Below, one piece after another: positions 14,888-24,042 of a DNA stretch of 64,000 nt. The translations under genes and the position numbers were made by a program. The DNA is taken from NCBI GenBank assembly GCA_017303675.1, contig JAFLBX010000002.1:186001-250000 (forward strand), given 5' to 3'. The stretch comes from Ignavibacteria bacterium. GTDB lineage: Bacteria; Bacteroidota; Ignavibacteria; Tepidaquicellales; OLB5. A model generated the notes under the pieces. The model did not search any database. It was not told the DNA's origin and saw nothing but the letters and a program-made list of their open reading frames with translations. Every line of letters begins with the position of its first letter. Within the stretch, counting starts at the first letter, position 1.

Positions 14888-17866
14888 ATGAAACTCAAAT
14901 TTTCATATTTCGTCATACTCTTGATATTTTTCTCTGCAGGAATCTCTTCGCAAACACTGGTTTCAACATATAATTTTGCCGGTACAACTGTTTATAACGG
15001 CTTCTGGGGTATTACACAGATCAACGATACTTTAAGAATAGGCTCAAGCAGCAACGGTAAAATTTATACAATTTCCAAAACCGGTATTATAAGGGATAGC
15101 TTAACAACTCCCTTCAGCTTCAATAACGGACTTGCCTACGATGGCTCGGGTTACTGGATAGCGCGTAATGCATCCGGAACAAACTCAAGGATAATCAAAG
15201 TTAATTCAGCCGGCAGTCCGGTTGATACCATTCGTATAACTTCGTTATACGGTAATACTACTATTGGTATTGGCGGTATCGCAATGGATGGTCCTAATCA
15301 TTTATGGGCTGCAATTTATTATCCTGATTTTGCTTCATACCCGTTCGCATATGCTTATAAGTTCGATCTCGGTACAAAAACTATTGTTGATTCAATTCCG
15401 CTTCGCGGTAAACAGGTACAGGGTATTACGGTAAAAGGTGATACTATACTTTATGTTACTGATAATTTCCAAAGCGATGCTGAGCGTATTTACGCTTACC
15501 GCAAAGCTGTTGGTGATACAATTTTTTCATTTGCAGCACCTGATCCGGATGGTGACTGTGACCCGCGCGGCTTGTTTTGGGATGGCTCAAACCTGTGGCT
15601 GATGGCATACAGGGTTGGCAACAATGTTTCTCAGTACCGCACACTTTATAAATACCTTTTGAACGGCCAGGGCAGTCCTTCAATTTCAACCAATGTAACC
15701 TCGGTTAACTTCGGTAACGTGCTTGTTGGCTCAACCGGAAACCAGCCGCTGACTATTTTGAATACAGGTACTGGCAAGCTGATAATAAGCGCATTCAATT
15801 TCACAAATCCAAGATTTTCAATTTCACCAAATATTGTGCCTGATACTATTCAACCGGGCAGTTCTAAGAATTATTCACTCGGGTTTACCCCGCTTGTTTA
15901 CGATACCCTAAGCGGTGTACTTAATATCCAAAGCAATGATCTTGCAAATCCTACCAAATCAGTAAACCTCTTTGGTAAAGGAGTTTTTAACGGCGCATAC
16001 ATTGGTATTTCTTCATCAAATTTTAATTTTAACTCTAAGCGTGTTAATTCTCTCACCGGATTTACATTCAACATTACAAACCAGGGCTCAGCCCCGCTTA
16101 CAATTACAGGGTGCAATTTTTCAACGTCACGCTACAGGTTTGATACAACCAATGCAAGGTTTCCTATTACAATTGATACACAAAGAACAAAAACGTTCAG
16201 GATTTGGTTCAATCCGAATGCTCCCGGTTCTTTCAGTGATTCGGCAATATTCCAGACAAATGCTGTGAATAATTCTTCGGCAAAAATAATTCTTGCCGGA
16301 ACCGGTATAGACGTTCCCCCGGTACTTGGTGATATTGTTTGGGAAAGCGTGATACCTGATAACCCGCTAACAACCGCTGATGATGTACAGCCAAAATCAC
16401 TGAAGCAGATACCTGATGTGAACGGTGATGGCGTTGCTGATATGATATGCGCAACAGAAAACTACTGGACTATCTGCTACAACGGAAATTCCTACGGAAC
16501 TGCCGATACTTTATGGAAATTCAATTCATGCTTCGGCACAAATAATACCGGTTCAGTTGACTGGGAAGACGCTATGCAGATAATGGATGACTTGAACGGA
16601 GATGGCATCAAAGAAGTTGTTATTGGCTGCGGCGGCGGTAATGAGGAAGTTTATGTGCTGAGCGGCGGAACGGGAAGGGTTATTTGGGAATATGCAGGAC
16701 CAAATACGAATTATGATGGCGATATAATGGGACTAAGAATTGACCGTGATTTTAACGGCGACGGCAGAAAAGATATTTTAATTTCTGCAAGCGGTGAAGG
16801 CTCAACTAACCCGGGCAGACACTCCGCAATTTGCCTGAATGCGCTTAACGGCCAGGTTTTATGGACTAATATTGTAAACTCTGAGTTCACATATGATGTT
16901 GTAACAACAACTATCGGCGGCGCTATTGCATTTACAAATAACGGGGGACCCTATGGAATTATCGGGCTTAACAGCACAGGCGGCAATGCGTGGAACTATC
17001 CGATACCCGGTTCGCTGAATGCTGTATGGAGCATGAGGGAAGTTGCTGATATTAATGCAGACGGTAACAGTGATATAGTCAGCCTGTACGGCTTTAACGG
17101 AACAGTAGTTGCTTTATCAGGCAGTTCAGGTTCAGAGCTGTGGACAGTTAACATGGGCTCAGGCAATAACGGTACTGTTGAATTGCTTGATGACCTGGAC
17201 CTCAACGGTTTTAAAGATATCACCTGCTCCGGTCCGCAGACTGCGTTCCGTATCGATTCCAAAACAGGGCAGCAGATGTGGACACAGTCGTTCGGCGCAT
17301 CGTATATCAGGGATGCCGGCATCCTTGGTGATATTACAAGCGATACAGTTGCTGAAGTACTGTATTCAACCCAGGCTCCCGGAAAAGTATTTGTGCTCAA
17401 TGGTAAAACCGGTTCTATACTTTTCAGCTATGAGTTCGGTTCATCGCTCACCTACAGGGCTGATAGGGTCGCAGCGCTTAACAGCGTTGATGGCAACCAG
17501 TGGAATGAATTTGTTTCAGTCTGCCGCGATGGCAGGATAAAATGTTTCAACGGCGGACCCGGTGAAGTTATCGGCATAACTAATCTGAACACCAACATTC
17601 CTGAAAAATTTGCGTTATACCAGAACTATCCGAATCCGTTTAACCCTGAAACGAACATTAAGTTCGAAGTTCCAAGGACAGCTAATATTAAAATAGCAGT
17701 ATATGATATGCTTGGCAGGGAAGTTGATATACTTGTGAATGGCAAAATGGATGCGGGAACTTATAATGCATCGTGGAATGCAATGCCTTACTCCAGCGGT
17801 GTCTATTTCTACCGCCTCACATCAGATGATTTTGTAAGTGTGAAGAAGATGATAGTGATAAAGTAA
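14888..17866 (+). CDS. T9SS cargo protein with choice-of-anchor and FG-GAP/VCBS-like repeats
   Basis: A 992-residue secreted protein. It has a signal peptide (about 1-22), a propeller-like N-terminal region (about 25-255), two choice-of-anchor-D-type Ig domains (about 258-365 and 370-475; VNFGNVLVGSTGNQPLTILN), and a propeller with Ca-binding-style repeats (IPDVNGDGVADM, MDDLNGDGIKEV, DRDFNGDGRKDI, VADINADGNSDI). It ends in a T9SS type A sorting domain (about 910-992; YQNYPNPFNPETNIKFEVP to VSVKKMIVIK). The tail directs export through the type IX secretion system and cell-surface attachment or release. It has ribosome-binding site GGAG before ATG 14888 and a terminator at 17927. Ligand or enzymatic activity is not evident. 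Confidence 0.9.
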   Translation: MKLKFSYFVILLIFFSAGISSQTLVSTYNFAGTTVYNGFWGITQINDTLRIGSSSNGKIYTISKTGIIRDSLTTPFSFNNGLAYDGSGYWIARNASGTNSRIIKVNSAGSPVDTIRITSLYGNTTIGIGGIAMDGPNHLWAAIYYPDFASYPFAYAYKFDLGTKTIVDSIPLRGKQVQGITVKGDTILYVTDNFQSDAERIYAYRKAVGDTIFSFAAPDPDGDCDPRGLFWDGSNLWLMAYRVGNNVSQYRTLYKYLLNGQGSPSISTNVTSVNFGNVLVGSTGNQPLTILNTGTGKLIISAFNFTNPRFSISPNIVPDTIQPGSSKNYSLGFTPLVYDTLSGVLNIQSNDLANPTKSVNLFGKGVFNGAYIGISSSNFNFNSKRVNSLTGFTFNITNQGSAPLTITGCNFSTSRYRFDTTNARFPITIDTQRTKTFRIWFNPNAPGSFSDSAIFQTNAVNNSSAKIILAGTGIDVPPVLGDIVWESVIPDNPLTTADDVQPKSLKQIPDVNGDGVADMICATENYWTICYNGNSYGTADTLWKFNSCFGTNNTGSVDWEDAMQIMDDLNGDGIKEVVIGCGGGNEEVYVLSGGTGRVIWEYAGPNTNYDGDIMGLRIDRDFNGDGRKDILISASGEGSTNPGRHSAICLNALNGQVLWTNIVNSEFTYDVVTTTIGGAIAFTNNGGPYGIIGLNSTGGNAWNYPIPGSLNAVWSMREVADINADGNSDIVSLYGFNGTVVALSGSSGSELWTVNMGSGNNGTVELLDDLDLNGFKDITCSGPQTAFRIDSKTGQQMWTQSFGASYIRDAGILGDITSDTVAEVLYSTQAPGKVFVLNGKTGSILFSYEFGSSLTYRADRVAALNSVDGNQWNEFVSVCRDGRIKCFNGGPGEVIGITNLNTNIPEKFALYQNYPNPFNPETNIKFEVPRTANIKIAVYDMLGREVDILVNGKMDAGTYNASWNAMPYSSGVYFYRLTSDDFVSVKKMIVIK

Positions 17867-17883
17867 AGGTAGTGATCAAATAT

Positions 17884-18280
17884 TGTCGTGCTGAGCGGAG
17901 TCGAAGCTCAGTTATAGTATGATTTTAAAAGACGTCCTTCGGGGCGTCTTTTTTTATGACAATCTATAACACCTTTCAGTCCTTAAATTTGCTGCAGCTA
18001 TTTTCGTAGTCGAGCCCTTTCAGGGCTCGTTTAAGATTTAACGTAAATTAAAATAAAACCGTGAAAGCCGCTGGACTGGCTTTGATAGTATTTTGGATAC
18101 AAGGTATTTGTCACGCTGAGCGGAGTCTAAGCGCTTTTGAAAAGCCCTCGTTGGTGCTGGACTTGTTTTTATCATTATCGCTAATGAAAATAGATTTTCG
18201 ATATACATTCACTTTTACATAGTAATTATCAGCTGATGCGCTCTTCGACTCCGATCAGTGCGACATAATTTTAAAGTTAT
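17884..18280. repeat. Repeat-rich intergenic region
   Basis: The 540-base gap between 17866 and 18409 holds no convincing gene. It contains TCGTGCTGAGCGGAGTCGAA (from about 17885), its relative CACGCTGAGCGGAGTCTAAG (from about 18112), a GAGCCCTTTCAGGGCTCG palindrome (from about 18012), and GAAAGCCGCTGGACTGGCTT (from about 18063). The last is the reverse complement of the loop insert seen in copies at 36163 and 36296. The final 130 bases before 18409 show nothing recognisable. Confidence 0.7.
17927..17954 (+). terminator. Rho-independent terminator
   Basis: AAAAGACGTCC-TTCG-GGGCGTC followed by seven T residues, about 60 bases after the T9SS gene stop. Confidence 0.85.
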
Positions 18281-18408
18281 TATTTATCATTTACAGTATC
18301 CCTAAGCCCATCTCCGTATCACCTTAAACCTGTATTGCTAAATCTTATATATGAAAATATATTGTTGAACTTAACTTCACAAATATTAAATAATTTCAGG
18401 GGGAAAAT

Positions 18409-19674
18409 ATGAAATTATTACTTACATCAATCATTTCAATTTTTATATTTGCAATAACTATCAATTCACAGCCAATCAGCTGGGTTGAACAAAACAGCGG
18501 CGTTACAACACAGTTAACTTCAGTATCAATTGTAAATGATAATCATGCCTGGGTATGCGGCTACGCCGGCAGGGTGCTTCGCACCACAAACGGCGGCGCT
18601 AACTGGGTCAGCGTAAACGCTGCGCCTATCCCGGGTACACTGGATCTCCACACAATTTATGCTATTGATTCCGTTACTGCTATAGTCGGCGGCTCCGGCA
18701 GCTCCTCATTTCTTTTCCGCACAACAAACGGTGGAACCAATTGGACACAGGTATTTACCGAAACAGGCGGATTTATAAATTCCGTGCAATTTGGCAACAG
18801 CTTCGCCGGGTATATGGTTGGTGATCCTGTTGGCGGAAGGTGGTCTATGTGGGGTACTACAACCGGCGGTGTTACATGGGATTCAGCTACATTCTACCTG
18901 CCGCAGGCAGGCAGTGAAGCAGGGTGGAATAACTCATTTTTCTTCGATGTTACAGCAGGGCTATGGTTCGGTACAAATAATACCAGGGTTTATAAAACTT
19001 TGACTTTAACAAGCTGGCAAACTCAGTCAACTACAACCCAGCTTAATTCATATGCAATTTGGTTCAATAATGCATTATTCGGTATGACAGGCGGAACAGC
19101 GGTTCTGATAACAACCAATGGCGGTACTAACTGGGTTTCACCGCCTGCTGCATTGCCCGGAACAGCTAATCTTTCCGGTATTACAGGGTTCGGACTCCAA
19201 TGGGTCGTAACAAGGCAGGCTGCTGAAATTTATATGACTACCAATAACGGGTTATCATGGACAACAAGCTATACAGCGCCGGCTGGCACTTACAGGCATA
19301 TTGGCAAAAACAGGGTTAACAATTTGATCTATTATGGCGTAAGATCTAACGGTGGAATTTCAAAAGGCACTTTAGTTACAGGCATAGAACCTGTTTCTAA
19401 TACTATCCCGGCTGAATTTGAGCTTAAACAGAATTATCCTAACCCGTTTAACCCTAATACTGTAATTGAATTTTCAATTCCCAAAAATGCATTTGTAAAG
19501 CTTGCAGTTTACGATGCCCTTGGCAGGGAAGTTAATTCATTACTCAACGATAATCTCAAAGCAGGTGAATATAAAATCAGCTTCAGTGCAGCCGATATGG
19601 CAAGCGGTACATATTACTATAAGCTAATTTCAGGTGATGTAGTTGAAACAAAGAAAATGATTTTAGTGAAGTGA
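18409..19674 (+). CDS. T9SS cargo protein with Ycf48/BNR-like propeller
   Basis: A 421-residue protein with a signal peptide (about residues 1-20, ending TINS|QPI). The body is a beta-propeller of Ycf48/BNR type with recurring LRTTNGGANW, FRTTNGGTNW, LITTNGGTNW and YMTTNNGLSW motifs. A canonical T9SS type A sorting domain closes it (about 340-421; KQNYPNPFNPNTVIEFSIP to VETKKMILVK). It is predicted to be exported by the type IX system. AGGGGGA precedes ATG 18409. The nested palindrome at 19681 and a terminator at 19762 follow. Confidence 0.9.
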   Translation: MKLLLTSIISIFIFAITINSQPISWVEQNSGVTTQLTSVSIVNDNHAWVCGYAGRVLRTTNGGANWVSVNAAPIPGTLDLHTIYAIDSVTAIVGGSGSSSFLFRTTNGGTNWTQVFTETGGFINSVQFGNSFAGYMVGDPVGGRWSMWGTTTGGVTWDSATFYLPQAGSEAGWNNSFFFDVTAGLWFGTNNTRVYKTLTLTSWQTQSTTTQLNSYAIWFNNALFGMTGGTAVLITTNGGTNWVSPPAALPGTANLSGITGFGLQWVVTRQAAEIYMTTNNGLSWTTSYTAPAGTYRHIGKNRVNNLIYYGVRSNGGISKGTLVTGIEPVSNTIPAEFELKQNYPNPFNPNTVIEFSIPKNAFVKLAVYDALGREVNSLLNDNLKAGEYKISFSAADMASGTYYYKLISGDVVETKKMILVK

Positions 19675-19680
19675 TTTTCC

Positions 19681-19732
19681 TGGAGTGCATCAACTATGTT
19701 GATGCATGCATTGACTCAGTCAATGCACTCCA
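19681..19732. repeat. Nested palindrome (cruciform-like element)
   Basis: The outer arms TGGAGTGCAT and ATGCACTCCA are perfect inverted repeats. Between them lie two further hairpins, GCATCAACTATGTTGATGC and GCATTGACTCAGTCAATGC. Together they can form a three-way junction. It lies just after the T9SS gene stop. Confidence 0.75.
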
Positions 19733-19761
19733 AAGAAAAGCAATTTATTAGGGTAATGTTC

Positions 19762-19796
19762 AAAAAGGCATCTTAAAATTAAGATGCCTTTTTTGT
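19762..19796 (+). terminator. Rho-independent terminator
   Basis: AAAAAGGCATCTTAA and TTAAGATGCCTTTTTT form a stem of about 12 bp with T tail. Confidence 0.9.
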
Positions 19797-19819
19797 TTTT
19801 CATTTATTTATCTTTGTAA

Positions 19820-20293
19820 ATGGAAAATGGAAATAAAGTAAAAAAAGAGATCAATACCCGTACGCTTGGCGGATGGCTGATAGCCATCCAGGTATTCATT
19901 ATAGTTAATGCTATCAGCTGGGTTGGCAACCTGCAGATGTATTACAAGCTGCTTGGTGAAAAAGACCAGCTCATAAAACAAAAACCTGCAGAAGATGCTT
20001 CACTGCTTAATATTTTTATTTATTTTGAGCTTGCTGCGAGTTTGGTTTTCGCGTTTTTATGTTTTGTAGTTTTCTATTTCTTCTATAAAAGAAATAACAG
20101 GTTTCCGCTTATACTTACAATTTATCTTATTGCCGAAGTGATAATTGAAGCCATATCCTACATTATATTCGGACACCTGTCAAATAATCCGGCACTGATG
20201 CTGCAGAAGCTTGGATTCAGTGTGGTTATTGCAGTGGCAATTATTGTGTATCTGAAACGTTCTGAAAGGGTTAAGCAAACGTTTATATTTTAA
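19820..20293 (+). CDS. Four-helix membrane protein, DUF2569-like
   Basis: A 157-residue protein with four membrane segments at about residues 17-37, 60-84, 93-117 and 127-145. The start RTLGGWLIAIQVFIIVNAIS resembles the GLGGWLxxxxxxL opening of DUF2569 proteins, a poorly characterised membrane family. TATCTTTG (19809-19816) ends only three bases before ATG 19820, which would make a leaderless transcript if it is a real -7 box; no TTG occurs at the right distance upstream. A terminator follows at 20304. Confidence 0.65.
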   Translation: MENGNKVKKEINTRTLGGWLIAIQVFIIVNAISWVGNLQMYYKLLGEKDQLIKQKPAEDASLLNIFIYFELAASLVFAFLCFVVFYFFYKRNNRFPLILTIYLIAEVIIEAISYIIFGHLSNNPALMLQKLGFSVVIAVAIIVYLKRSERVKQTFIF

Positions 20294-20303
20294 TTTTGTT
20301 AAT

Positions 20304-20340
20304 ACTCATCGGTTGAATTAAAATCATCCGATGAGTTTTG
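20304..20340 (+). terminator. Rho-independent terminator
   Basis: ACTCATCGG and CCGATGAGT form a 9-bp stem followed by TTTTG, 11 bases after the 19820-20293 gene. Confidence 0.75.
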
Positions 20341-20389
20341 CCCGCAAAACCGCACGAATTCATTCCTTTATACTTAAATCGCTGTTAAT

Positions 20390-20397
20390 TATATTTG
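20390..20397 (+). promoter_or_regulatory. Probable -7 box of the pheT transcript
   Basis: TATATTTG matches TAnnTTTG, 29 bases upstream of the pheT ATG. An AAAAAGGAG ribosome-binding site (20401-20409) follows. Confidence 0.5.
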
Positions 20398-20426
20398 TTT
20401 AAAAAGGAGCCCTTTAAGGGCAAATT

Positions 20427-22490
20427 ATGAAAATTTCACTGAATTGGTTACGAAATTATATTGATATTTCTCTTTCAGTCGATGATCTGGTTAAAGGATT
20501 AACCGATCTGGGAATTGAAGTAGAAAGTGTTGAAGATCAGCAGAAAAAGCTTGATAAATTTGTCATTGGAAAGGTTTTAGAACGTTCCAAGCATCCAAAT
20601 GCAGATAAATTAAGTGTTTGTAAAGTAGATGCCGGCACTGGAGAGATTCTGAATATTGTATGCGGCGCGCCGAACGTAGATGCAGGGCAGACTGTATGCG
20701 TTGCACTGGTTGGGGCTATTGTTCCAGCCGGCGGTTTTGAAATTAAAAAAGCGAAGCTGCGCGGTGAAGTATCAGAAGGAATGATATGTTCAGCTAAAGA
20801 GCTTGAGCTTGGCGATGATCATTCCGGAATTATGGTCCTAGATACAAATTTACCGGTAGGCACACCATTTGCAGAGTATCTGAAACAAAACGATGTTGTT
20901 CTTGAAATAGGTATAACTCCCAACAGGGGAGACCTGCTTTCACACATTGGGATAGCAAGAGAGCTTGGCGCTTTGACCGGCAATAAGCTGAAGGAACCCG
21001 TGCTGAAAAATGATTTTGAGGGCAGCGAAATAAATAATAAAATTTCAGTTAATATTGAAAATACCAAAGGCTGCTTAAGATACTGCGGTGCAATGGTTGA
21101 AGGTATTTCTGTAAAGGAATCACCTGACTGGCTAAAAAATGCGTTAACTGCTGTTGGGCTCAGACCCATTAACAATATTGTAGATATTACAAATTATGTA
21201 ATGATGGAATGCGGGCAGCCGCTGCACGCTTTTGATTATAATACGATCGCAGGCAGCAAAATTACTGTTCGTTCAGCGGGCAGCGATAAAAAATTTAAAA
21301 CGCTTGACAGCAAAGAACGTCGTTTGCGTGAAGATGTACTTATGATTTGTGACGGTGAAAAACCCGTTGCCCTTGCAGGTATTATGGGAGGCGAAAATTC
21401 AGAAATAAATAATTCCACAACAAATGTATTTATTGAAAGCGCATATTTTGATCCTGTATTAACTCGCCTGTCATCCAAATTCCTGGGTTTGCAGTCTGAT
21501 TCATCTTACAGGTTTGAGCGTGGTGTAGATATTGAACGCACCGAATGGGCATGCAAACGCGCTGCTGAATTAATTGCTGAAATCGCAGGCGGAAAAATAG
21601 TCAGCGGTTTTATTGATAACTACCCAAATAAGCTTGAAAAACTTAAAGTTCCTTTAAGGCTTTCACATCTGAACCGAATTGCCGGGACTGAATATTCACC
21701 CGAAAGAACAATTGAGCTGCTGGGAAGTATCGGTATATCAAATTTAACCGGTAAAAATAGCGGTTATGAATTTGAAATACCTCAATCTAGAAGAGAAGAT
21801 CTAACCCGCGAAATTGATCTTATAGAAGAGGTTATAAGACTTGATGGCTATGATAAAATTGAGATCTCTGATCATTCATCCTTATATTATGATACCCGTG
21901 AATTTTCGGGGAAAGAATATGATATGCTTCGTGAAGTCAGAAAATATATTATCGGCAGGGGATTTAAGGAAATAATTTCAAATACACTGGTTGAAGAAAA
22001 TTTTCAGAAGCTATTAAGTGAGAATTATGTTAAGCTGATGAATCCTTCAAGCGATAAAATGAATGTATTGCGTAGCGAATTATATTCAGGTTTATTTGAA
22101 GTTATAAAGCTTAACTTTGAAAATTCAAATAATTCACTCAAATTGTTCGAAACCGGAAATTCATTCAGCTTGAATGAAAAAGGGGAAATTAAAGAAACAA
22201 AGAATATTTTGCTTGTTATGGCAGGGGAATATGACTTTAAGACATTTGACCAAAAACAGCGAAATTTCAGCATTTTGGATATGGTGAATGAGGCTGAAGG
22301 ATTGTTTGAAAAATTAAGCGTTGAAAATATCAAAAAATATGATTATAATGCCCAAAATGCTTTGATGGATTATTCCATAGAATACAAAAGCCGGAACAAT
22401 GTTGTTTGTAAGATCATTAGCTTCTCCGGTAAATTCTTAAATTCAATTGGAATAGAAAGACCTGTGATAATATGTCAGATACCATATTAA
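20427..22490 (+). CDS. pheT: Phenylalanine-tRNA ligase beta subunit, N-terminal 687 residues (split gene)
   Basis: The reading frame holds the usual PheT order: a tRNA-binding OB domain (about residues 40-150; GKVLERSKHPNADKLSVCKV), the B3/B4 editing domain (about 205-375; GGENSEINNSTTNVFIESAY), the B5 domain (about 400-470) and the catalytic-like core (about 480-680). It stops at 22490 without the C-terminal FDX-ACB (anticodon-binding) domain, which continues in another frame from 22472. Together the two segments would span about 798 residues, the normal PheT length. Cause: a one-base deletion, sequencing error, programmed -1 shift or true two-chain subunit. PheS is not nearby. Confidence 0.93.
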   Translation: MKISLNWLRNYIDISLSVDDLVKGLTDLGIEVESVEDQQKKLDKFVIGKVLERSKHPNADKLSVCKVDAGTGEILNIVCGAPNVDAGQTVCVALVGAIVPAGGFEIKKAKLRGEVSEGMICSAKELELGDDHSGIMVLDTNLPVGTPFAEYLKQNDVVLEIGITPNRGDLLSHIGIARELGALTGNKLKEPVLKNDFEGSEINNKISVNIENTKGCLRYCGAMVEGISVKESPDWLKNALTAVGLRPINNIVDITNYVMMECGQPLHAFDYNTIAGSKITVRSAGSDKKFKTLDSKERRLREDVLMICDGEKPVALAGIMGGENSEINNSTTNVFIESAYFDPVLTRLSSKFLGLQSDSSYRFERGVDIERTEWACKRAAELIAEIAGGKIVSGFIDNYPNKLEKLKVPLRLSHLNRIAGTEYSPERTIELLGSIGISNLTGKNSGYEFEIPQSRREDLTREIDLIEEVIRLDGYDKIEISDHSSLYYDTREFSGKEYDMLREVRKYIIGRGFKEIISNTLVEENFQKLLSENYVKLMNPSSDKMNVLRSELYSGLFEVIKLNFENSNNSLKLFETGNSFSLNEKGEIKETKNILLVMAGEYDFKTFDQKQRNFSILDMVNEAEGLFEKLSVENIKKYDYNAQNALMDYSIEYKSRNNVVCKIISFSGKFLNSIGIERPVIICQIPY

Positions 22491-22822
22491 GTTTAAGCAA
22501 AACTTTAAATCATAAAACTGTTTTTGAACCGTTCTCTAATTTTCCGCCTGTTTTGCGTGACCTGTGCATACTTGCAGATAGCAGTATAAAACAGGGTGAT
22601 ATAATGGATACAATACTTTCGGTAAATACAGGTAAGTTATTAAAGAATGTATCATTATATGATATCTATGAACCTAAAAATGAGGGTTCAAAAAAGAGTT
22701 ATACGTACAGCCTTGAATACAGGGCAGGCGACAGAACTTTGACAAACGAAGAGGTCAATAAGCTTCAGGATAAAATTGTTGCTGAGCTTGCCAAAAAGAT
22801 CAAGGCAGAATTAAGAAAATAA
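22472..22822 (+). CDS. pheT: PheT C-terminal FDX-ACB domain as a separate reading frame
   Basis: A 116-residue frame, shifted -1 relative to the preceding one and overlapping it by 19 bases. VFEPFSNFPPVLRDLCILAD and YDIYEPKNEGSKKSYTYSLE, then RTLTNEEVNKLQDKIVAELA, are hallmarks of the FDX-ACB anticodon-binding domain at the end of PheT. An ATG opens it at 22472, but upstream there is no good ribosome-binding site. The shifted frame is open only from 22433, so any frameshift must occur between 22433 and 22490. Sequence conservation up to its end argues against long-standing decay. Confidence 0.88.
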   Translation: MSDTILSLSKTLNHKTVFEPFSNFPPVLRDLCILADSSIKQGDIMDTILSVNTGKLLKNVSLYDIYEPKNEGSKKSYTYSLEYRAGDRTLTNEEVNKLQDKIVAELAKKIKAELRK

Positions 22823-22863
22823 GAATTTAGGGGATTAGCCCGAAAGTTAAATAATATCCGATT

Positions 22864-23223
22864 ATGGATAATTCAATACTAAAAGTAAACGATTCCGGTT
22901 TAAAAAATGAGCTTGAGAAAATGTTCTCAAAAGTGAAAGTATTGGTTGAAAAATTCAATATTTCAAAAGATGAGAACAAATTACTCAAAGAAAAGGTTAA
23001 AGAACTTGAGCATGCATTAAGCGATGCAGAGATTGAGGTTTCTAACAGGAATAGTGAGCTTTTAGCTAAAGATAAGGAAATTACAGATTTAAAGAATAAA
23101 ATTCTGGAAGAAAGAAAAAATAAAGTTTCAGGTGAAGATAAAGCTCAGTTAAAATCAAGGATTCGTGAACTTATGGTCAGGCTAGATACTCATCTCGAAC
23201 AGAAAACAAATAATAACTTTTAG
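22864..23223 (+). CDS. Coiled-coil protein upstream of zapA
   Basis: A 119-residue hydrophilic protein. Nearly the entire length from residue 12 to 110 shows heptad patterning (KVLVEKFNISKDENKLLKEK, VKELEHALSDAEIEVSNRNS), with no signal or membrane segment. Its location between pheT and zapA and its coiled-coil make-up suggest a cytoplasmic cell-division helper of ZapB-like type, but no family signature was recognised. ATG 22864, with AGGGGAT further upstream as a poor ribosome-binding site. Confidence 0.65.
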   Translation: MDNSILKVNDSGLKNELEKMFSKVKVLVEKFNISKDENKLLKEKVKELEHALSDAEIEVSNRNSELLAKDKEITDLKNKILEERKNKVSGEDKAQLKSRIRELMVRLDTHLEQKTNNNF

Positions 23224-23340
23224 CTTAATTTATTTAAAAGAGCAGCCATTTTTTGTTTAAACAGGTTAAAATTTATTAGTTGTTTTGTATCACAAGGTCG
23301 GGATTTACAAAAGGTAAAACAATAAACTTCAATAAATCGT

Positions 23341-23640
23341 ATGGACTCAAAGGATATCAGGATCAAAATATTCAACAATCATTACACACTTAAGGGTGAT
23401 GATGTTGAGCTGCTCGAAAAAAGTGCGCAGTATGTAGATACATTAATGCATAAAGTACAAAATGATATTCCAAACCAGTCTGATTTTACAGTGGCTATAG
23501 TTTCTGCATTAAATATAGCAGAAAATTATTACAGGGAAAAGAACTCAAGCTTTGTTCTTGACCAGAATTATAAATCATTGATCGGAAATCTGAACTCTCA
23601 GGTTAAAGAAATAAATGATTATATAGACAGCAACACCTGA
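23341..23640 (+). CDS. zapA: Cell division protein ZapA
   Basis: A 99-residue protein. The N-terminal globular part, KDIRIKIFNNHYTLKGDDVE, then LLEKSAQYVDTLMHKVQND, matches ZapA. The coiled-coil tail includes TVAIVSALNIAENYYREKNS, the conserved 'AlniaeE' helix. ZapA binds and cross-links FtsZ filaments at the division ring. It precedes a structured RNA region that looks like 6S RNA, and rny, a gene order known from many bacteria (zapA next to ssrS). Confidence 0.85.
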   Translation: MDSKDIRIKIFNNHYTLKGDDVELLEKSAQYVDTLMHKVQNDIPNQSDFTVAIVSALNIAENYYREKNSSFVLDQNYKSLIGNLNSQVKEINDYIDSNT

Positions 23641-23718
23641 TATATAGCAGCTATAAAATAGATTTATTCAGGATTTACCGTTCTTTAAATACAGGATAAG
23701 GAAGTTTAATATAAAATT

Positions 23719-23962
23719 ACCGCACCGACCGGCCGTAGCCAAAAATTAAATAGATCCAACACTATTTAATTGGGGAGAACGCTCGATTACAATGTCAATT
23801 ACAGGCCTCACTCAGAGTTTACTTTGAGATCGCAGGAACTCTTGTAAGAGTTCAGTTTTAAGTGATCAGTGGAAGTTAAAAGACATTTCGGCACTCACCC
23901 ACTGTGTTGAAAGAGGGATCTATAACTCTTTCGCTATGGTTTTAGTTCGCGTGCGGTTTTTT
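23719..23962 (+). ncRNA. ssrS: Probable 6S RNA
   Basis: The 400-base gap between zapA and rny contains no gene. Its 5' part ACCGCAC (23719-23725) pairs with GTGCGGT (23951-23957), extended by CGA with TCG. A second helix pairs CCGTAGC (23733-23739) with GCTATGG (23933-23939). Inside lie a hairpin with AATTAAATAG and CTATTTAATT arms, GAACTCTTGTAAGAGTTC, and an AAAGAG/CTCTTT hairpin on the 3' side. The closing stem ends in a T run, serving as terminator. A rod-like RNA with paired ends next to zapA is typical of 6S RNA, which binds the RNA polymerase holoenzyme. The length of about 240 nt is somewhat long. tmRNA and RNase P RNA signatures are absent. Confidence 0.6.
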
Positions 23963-24042
23963 ATTTATAAAAAAGTACTCAATTAACTGTTTTAAATCGT
24001 TTCAACCCAAAATCATATGTTAGAATTACGGAGAAATAAAAT

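Noticed and set aside
23719-23962. tmRNA or RNase P RNA
   Set aside because: There is no tRNA-like end, tag frame or RNase P core consensus; 6S RNA fits the context better.
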